Assembly (NCBI GenBank): GCA_020057765.1
Contig: JAGVFE010000135.1
Coordinates: forward strand, 1 to 7,812
From: Candidatus Woesebacteria bacterium
Lineage (GTDB): Bacteria > Patescibacteriota > Microgenomatia > UBA10105 > UBA927
DNA length: 7,812 nucleotides
Direction of reading: 5' to 3'
The stretch's first letter is position 1; every line of letters starts with the position of its first letter. The position numbers and the translations under genes were made by a program. The notes under the pieces are model-generated. The model saw only the letters and a list, made by a program, of their open reading frames with translations, searched no databases and was not told the DNA's origin. Below, one piece after another: positions 4,949-7,812 of this stretch.

Positions 4949-5539
4949 ATGACCAAGAAACACACCAAGCCATCTCGGGGCAAGCTCACCGTCATCGCCG
5001 GCCCCATGTTTGCCGGGAAAACCACAAAGCTCCTCACGCTATTCAGTGTGTTATCCAACCTCGGGTACAGTATTTTGTGTTTTAAGGCTGAAGCCGAAAG
5101 CAACGGCGGCATGGGACACACAAGATCGCATGACGAACGGCCTCTCCCGGTCATCTACATTCGTATGAACGAACCAGAAAAAATATTACAATACGTCGGC
5201 CGTGACGGAATAAAAAAAGTTATCATTGACAATATCAATTTTTTTCCAAAGGACCGCTTTATCAGTGTTGTCAAATCTCTTCTTCATCGGGGAATTGACG
5301 TTTATTTGAACGGGCTTATTTATGATTACCGAAAACAGGAATTTGGCGCGACAAAGTCACTTATGAAGATGGCAGATGAATGTATCGAGCAATTTAGTAT
5401 CTGCGTCAAATGTGGCGCAAAAGCCGCGCACACGGAACGCGTAAGCGGCGGAACAGAGCTAACTATCGGGACAACCGGAAAGATAAAAGCGGAATACATT
5501 GCTGTCTGTTCCGACTGCCACCAAGAACATAAAGGATGA
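4949..5539 (+). CDS. Thymidine kinase-like protein (TK1/type II family) with altered catalytic motif
   Basis: A 196-residue protein with the layout of type II thymidine kinases, which phosphorylate thymidine to dTMP. The P-loop GPMFAGKTTKL is at 18-28 and a TRSHDE segment (58-63) matches the conserved SH(D/N) region. GLIYDYRKQEFG (122-133) corresponds to the GLDxDFxxxxF motif. The structural zinc site is CVKC (152-155) plus CSDC (187-190). The motif normally reading DEaQFF is DNINFF (94-99), so the glutamate that acts as catalytic base in characterised enzymes is Asn95. Activity may be lost, weak or changed. Its coding end overlaps the next start by 4 nt. Family membership is secure; calling it an active tdk is not. 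Confidence 0.82.
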   Translation: MTKKHTKPSRGKLTVIAGPMFAGKTTKLLTLFSVLSNLGYSILCFKAEAESNGGMGHTRSHDERPLPVIYIRMNEPEKILQYVGRDGIKKVIIDNINFFPKDRFISVVKSLLHRGIDVYLNGLIYDYRKQEFGATKSLMKMADECIEQFSICVKCGAKAAHTERVSGGTELTIGTTGKIKAEYIAVCSDCHQEHKG

Positions 5540-6252
5540 TTGACTCTGTATTTGTTATAGGAAAACCAGGATCCGGTAAGACTGAAATGGTTCGTTTTCA
5601 AACGAGTCTTCTGACTGCAGACGGATTTGTAGTCGATACCCTTTCTGATAGATTATGGTTAGAAGAAGCTGTGCTTTTAGACACGAAGGATGGGTCTGTT
5701 GAGCCAGAGACAGGGATCCGTATCGGTCCGCATAGTAAATTATTAAAAGACGGCGCAGCCGGACATAGAAAAATTCACGTACTTGATGGCATTCTGCTCA
5801 ATCGTGTTCATGACGCAATGGTTGAGTATATCAATGAGAGACGACAGCCGGGTACTATTGTAATAGCAGAATATGCAATTGGTCCTGATATTTCATTTGG
5901 CCCCGAGAAAGAACCATTACTTCAAAGCTGCACTCAGATGATTGAACGTTTTAAACGATATCTGGTAAAAGATCATGTTTTAGTCATTGATGTAGAAGCG
6001 CCGGTCGTTGCGCGTACGGTACGGGAATCACTTCGTCCTGACGCAATGGATCCGGAAACGTTTCGAATATATTTTCCAGACGGGGGAGAGATGACCGATG
6101 ACGGTGTCTCATTATTAGGACCACATTACTTGCGAATTGAAAATGGACACAGTGATTTTGAAAGATTTCATAGAGAAGCTACGGAAACGTATCAACGATT
6201 TGTTTTTCCTAACATACGATCAGAGGGATTACTAATTGGGCATTTCCGCTAA
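5536..6252 (+). CDS. Unrecognised P-loop NTPase, possibly an NMP-kinase-like protein
   Basis: A 238-residue soluble protein with a clean Walker A, GKPGSGKT at 9-16, right after the first beta strand, as in nucleoside monophosphate kinases. A hydrophobic strand GTIVIAEYAIG (106-116) could be the second core strand, with Glu112 in Walker-B position. DHVLVIDVEAP (146-156) followed by RTVRESLRP looks like the strand and arginine-bearing LID region of kinases. I recognise no named family and would not assign a substrate. It is the last gene of the operon, joined by a 4-nt ATGA overlap to the thymidine-kinase-like gene, so a part in nucleotide metabolism is a fair guess from context. By eye its codons are more AT-rich than those of the three genes before it, which may mean a separate origin. 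No terminator follows. Confidence 0.75.
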   Translation: MIDSVFVIGKPGSGKTEMVRFQTSLLTADGFVVDTLSDRLWLEEAVLLDTKDGSVEPETGIRIGPHSKLLKDGAAGHRKIHVLDGILLNRVHDAMVEYINERRQPGTIVIAEYAIGPDISFGPEKEPLLQSCTQMIERFKRYLVKDHVLVIDVEAPVVARTVRESLRPDAMDPETFRIYFPDGGEMTDDGVSLLGPHYLRIENGHSDFERFHREATETYQRFVFPNIRSEGLLIGHFR

Positions 6253-6268
6253 TACCCCACATTTGTAG

Positions 6269-6274
6269 TATACT
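6269..6274 (+). promoter_or_regulatory. Possible -10 element for glyA
   Basis: TATACT lies 19 nt before the glyA ATG and is identical to the -10 box upstream of the template repeat, but no -35 hexamer is present at a normal distance. If used, the leader would be about 13 nt and without a clear Shine-Dalgarno. The 41-nt gap is the largest since the start of the operon, which fits a new transcription start. Confidence 0.3.
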
Positions 6275-6293
6275 TCTCCTATTCTTTTTAAAA

Positions 6294-7613
6294 ATGAACC
6301 TTCGTGCCGCTGATCCGGACATAGCAGAGAGCATCGCAACAGAATCCCGCCGCCAGAGGGAGGTCCTTGAGATGATCCCGTCGGAAAACTATGCCTCAAA
6401 AGCCGTCCGGGAGGCCGTCGGGTCGGTCCTGACCAATAAATATTCGGAAGGATATGCCAATAAACGGTATTATCAGGGGAACCGCTATGTTGATGAAATA
6501 GAAAAAATCGCCATCGAGCGGGCAAAGAAACTTTTCGGCGTTCCGCACGCCAACGTCCAGCCGTACTCCGGCTCTCCGGCAAACGCCGCAGTCTATTTTG
6601 CATTGCTTCAAGCAGGCGATACCATAATGGGTTTGAAATTATCCGGTGGCGGTCATCTTACCCACGGGCATCCCGACGTGACGTTTTCCGGAAAATATTT
6701 TCGTTCGGTACAGTATGACGTGGAAGCCGACGGCATAATAGATATCGAAAAAGTTGCCGAGCTTGCGAGAAAAGAAAAGCCCAAGATTATCGTCGTTGGC
6801 ACCACGGCATATCCTCGCATATTCGATTGGGAAAAGTGGAAAAACATTGCGGATTCAGTTGACGCGTTTTTATTGGCAGATATTTCACACATCGCCGGAT
6901 TGATTGTTGGCGGCGTGCATCCGTCCCCGGTGCCGTTTGCAGATGTCATCATGACCACGACCCACAAAACTCTCCGCGGTCCGCGGGGGGCAATGCTGTT
7001 AATCACCGACCAAGGACTAGCCAAAGATCCGGATATGGCAACCAAAATAGATAGAGCAGTATTCCCTGGTCTCCAAGGGGGACCACATGATAACGTGACG
7101 GCGGCAATCGCAGTTTGCCTGCATGAAGCCGCGCAACCGGCGTTCAAACACTACGCCAAGCAAGTCGTAAACAATGCCAAAGTCCTCGCTGATACGCTCT
7201 TAGAACAGGGTCTCACCCTGTCAACCGGCGGTACGGACAATCACCTCATGGTCGTGGACTTGCGGCCGCAAAAAGTGATCGGCAATATCGTAGCCGAAGC
7301 CCTTGAGGCTGCCAACATCGTCGTCAACAGGAACAGCGTCCCGCATGATCTCAACCCACCGTTTTATCCCTCCGGCATCCGCCTTGGCACACCGGCCATC
7401 ACCACCCGCGGCATGAAAGAAAAGGAGATGAAAACAATAGGAGAATGGATCGTCTCGGTGATCCATGAAGTTTCCCATTATCGTCTACCAGAGAGCAAAG
7501 AGGAATGGGGTACATTTTTGAAAAAAATTCGTTTGGACATGGAGAATAACCCGCAATTGCAATCCGTCGCCCACTCTGTTACACTTTTAACCAAGAAGTT
7601 TCCCGTTCCATAA
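6294..7613 (+). CDS. glyA: Serine hydroxymethyltransferase
   Basis: A cytosolic PLP enzyme interconverting serine plus tetrahydrofolate with glycine plus 5,10-methylene-tetrahydrofolate, the one-carbon donor for dTMP and purine synthesis. The 439 residues are close to the usual 415-435 of bacterial enzymes. Visible signatures are PSENYAS (29-35), YSEGYANKRYYQG (50-62), GGGHLTHG with His121 stacking on PLP, ADISHIAGL (195-203) with Asp196 and His199, and TTTHKTLRGPRG (221-232) with the PLP lysine at Lys225. FPGLQGGPH follows, and SGIRLGT near residue 360 carries the carboxylate-binding Arg. ADISHIAG differs slightly from the common ADMAHIAG. The gene follows the salvage operon with a 41-nt gap and precedes rpsB by 43 nt; folate one-carbon supply fits the deoxynucleotide theme upstream. 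Confidence 0.97.
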   Translation: MNLRAADPDIAESIATESRRQREVLEMIPSENYASKAVREAVGSVLTNKYSEGYANKRYYQGNRYVDEIEKIAIERAKKLFGVPHANVQPYSGSPANAAVYFALLQAGDTIMGLKLSGGGHLTHGHPDVTFSGKYFRSVQYDVEADGIIDIEKVAELARKEKPKIIVVGTTAYPRIFDWEKWKNIADSVDAFLLADISHIAGLIVGGVHPSPVPFADVIMTTTHKTLRGPRGAMLLITDQGLAKDPDMATKIDRAVFPGLQGGPHDNVTAAIAVCLHEAAQPAFKHYAKQVVNNAKVLADTLLEQGLTLSTGGTDNHLMVVDLRPQKVIGNIVAEALEAANIVVNRNSVPHDLNPPFYPSGIRLGTPAITTRGMKEKEMKTIGEWIVSVIHEVSHYRLPESKEEWGTFLKKIRLDMENNPQLQSVAHSVTLLTKKFPVP

Positions 7614-7656
7614 GGAACAAATTCTCACACGCAGCAGTATCTTCTGCATCAAATCG

Positions 7657-7812
7657 ATGAACGACATTACCCTCCAACAACTTCTCGAAGCCGGCTGTCA
7701 CTTTGGCCACAAGGCAGAGCGGTGGCATCCGAAGGCTGGTGGCTACATCTATACCAAAAAAGACGGCATCCACATCATTGATTTGGCCAAAACCAAAGCT
7801 GGACTGGATCTA
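7657..7812 (+). CDS. rpsB: 30S ribosomal protein S2, 5' part only (runs off the window end)
   Basis: The first 52 codons of S2. LLEAGCHFGHKAERWHPK (9-26) matches the conserved LLEAGVHFGHQTRRWNPK region, and DGIHIIDLAKT (36-46) matches the NGIHIIDLxKT motif. S2 binds the 30S subunit late in assembly and together with S1. The ATG at 7657 gives the usual few residues before the LLEAG motif. No Shine-Dalgarno is visible in the 43-nt gap after glyA, and I see no terminator or known S2 leader structure there, so read-through from glyA is possible. Confidence 0.95.
   Translation, partial: MNDITLQQLLEAGCHFGHKAERWHPKAGGYIYTKKDGIHIIDLAKTKAGLDL

Noticed and set aside
7614..7656. Small GCAG/CTGC inverted repeat before rpsB as an autoregulatory leader or terminator.
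   Set aside because: The stem is only 4 bp, with no T-run and no match to a known S2 leader.

Overview
The window looks like a chromosomal segment of a bacterium with a reduced genome, most probably Patescibacteria (Candidate Phyla Radiation). The placement is an inference from gene content and gene style: a tight salvage set of nucleoside and nucleotide kinases with unusual active-site residues, very short leaders, few Shine-Dalgarno sites, TGA used as an ordinary stop, and a diversity-generating retroelement (DGR) signature, which is common in that group. No marker gene here settles the phylum.

Positions 1-1254 hold no ordinary gene and are the most interesting part. Two 108-bp direct copies lie 467 bp apart, at 239-346 and 706-813. 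They differ at 11 positions, and at 10 of these the downstream copy has an A. Only 1 of its 79 non-A bases differs, against 10 of its 29 A bases. This is the signature of DGR adenine mutagenesis: 706-813 is the template repeat (TR) and 239-346 the variable repeat (VR). The VR is read as the C-terminal part of a small ORF (137-376), and eight codons are changed in amino acid. A sigma70-like promoter at 435-463 sits between VR and TR and could drive a TR-containing RNA. That RNA would carry a hairpin at the TR 5' edge (703-720) and an 11-bp hairpin just downstream (852-882). No reverse transcriptase or accessory gene is present in the window. After the TR comes a decayed-looking stretch. It holds an imperfect direct repeat that copies the 3' end and downstream flank of glmS, and a possible frameshifted gene remnant on the minus strand.

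Positions 1255-3024 (minus strand) encode a full-length GlmS, the first enzyme of UDP-GlcNAc and peptidoglycan precursor synthesis. It is transcribed from a promoter that leaves almost no leader. A divergent operon starts at 3111 and runs with overlaps or gaps of 5 nt or less to 6252: deoxynucleoside kinase, HAD phosphatase, dTMP-kinase-like protein, thymidine-kinase-like protein and an unrecognised P-loop protein. Together they suggest salvage of deoxynucleosides toward dNTPs, in a cell that imports nucleosides rather than making them. Several family signature residues are substituted in these proteins. glyA (6294-7613, serine hydroxymethyltransferase) and the start of rpsB (7657 to the window end, ribosomal protein S2) follow on the same strand.
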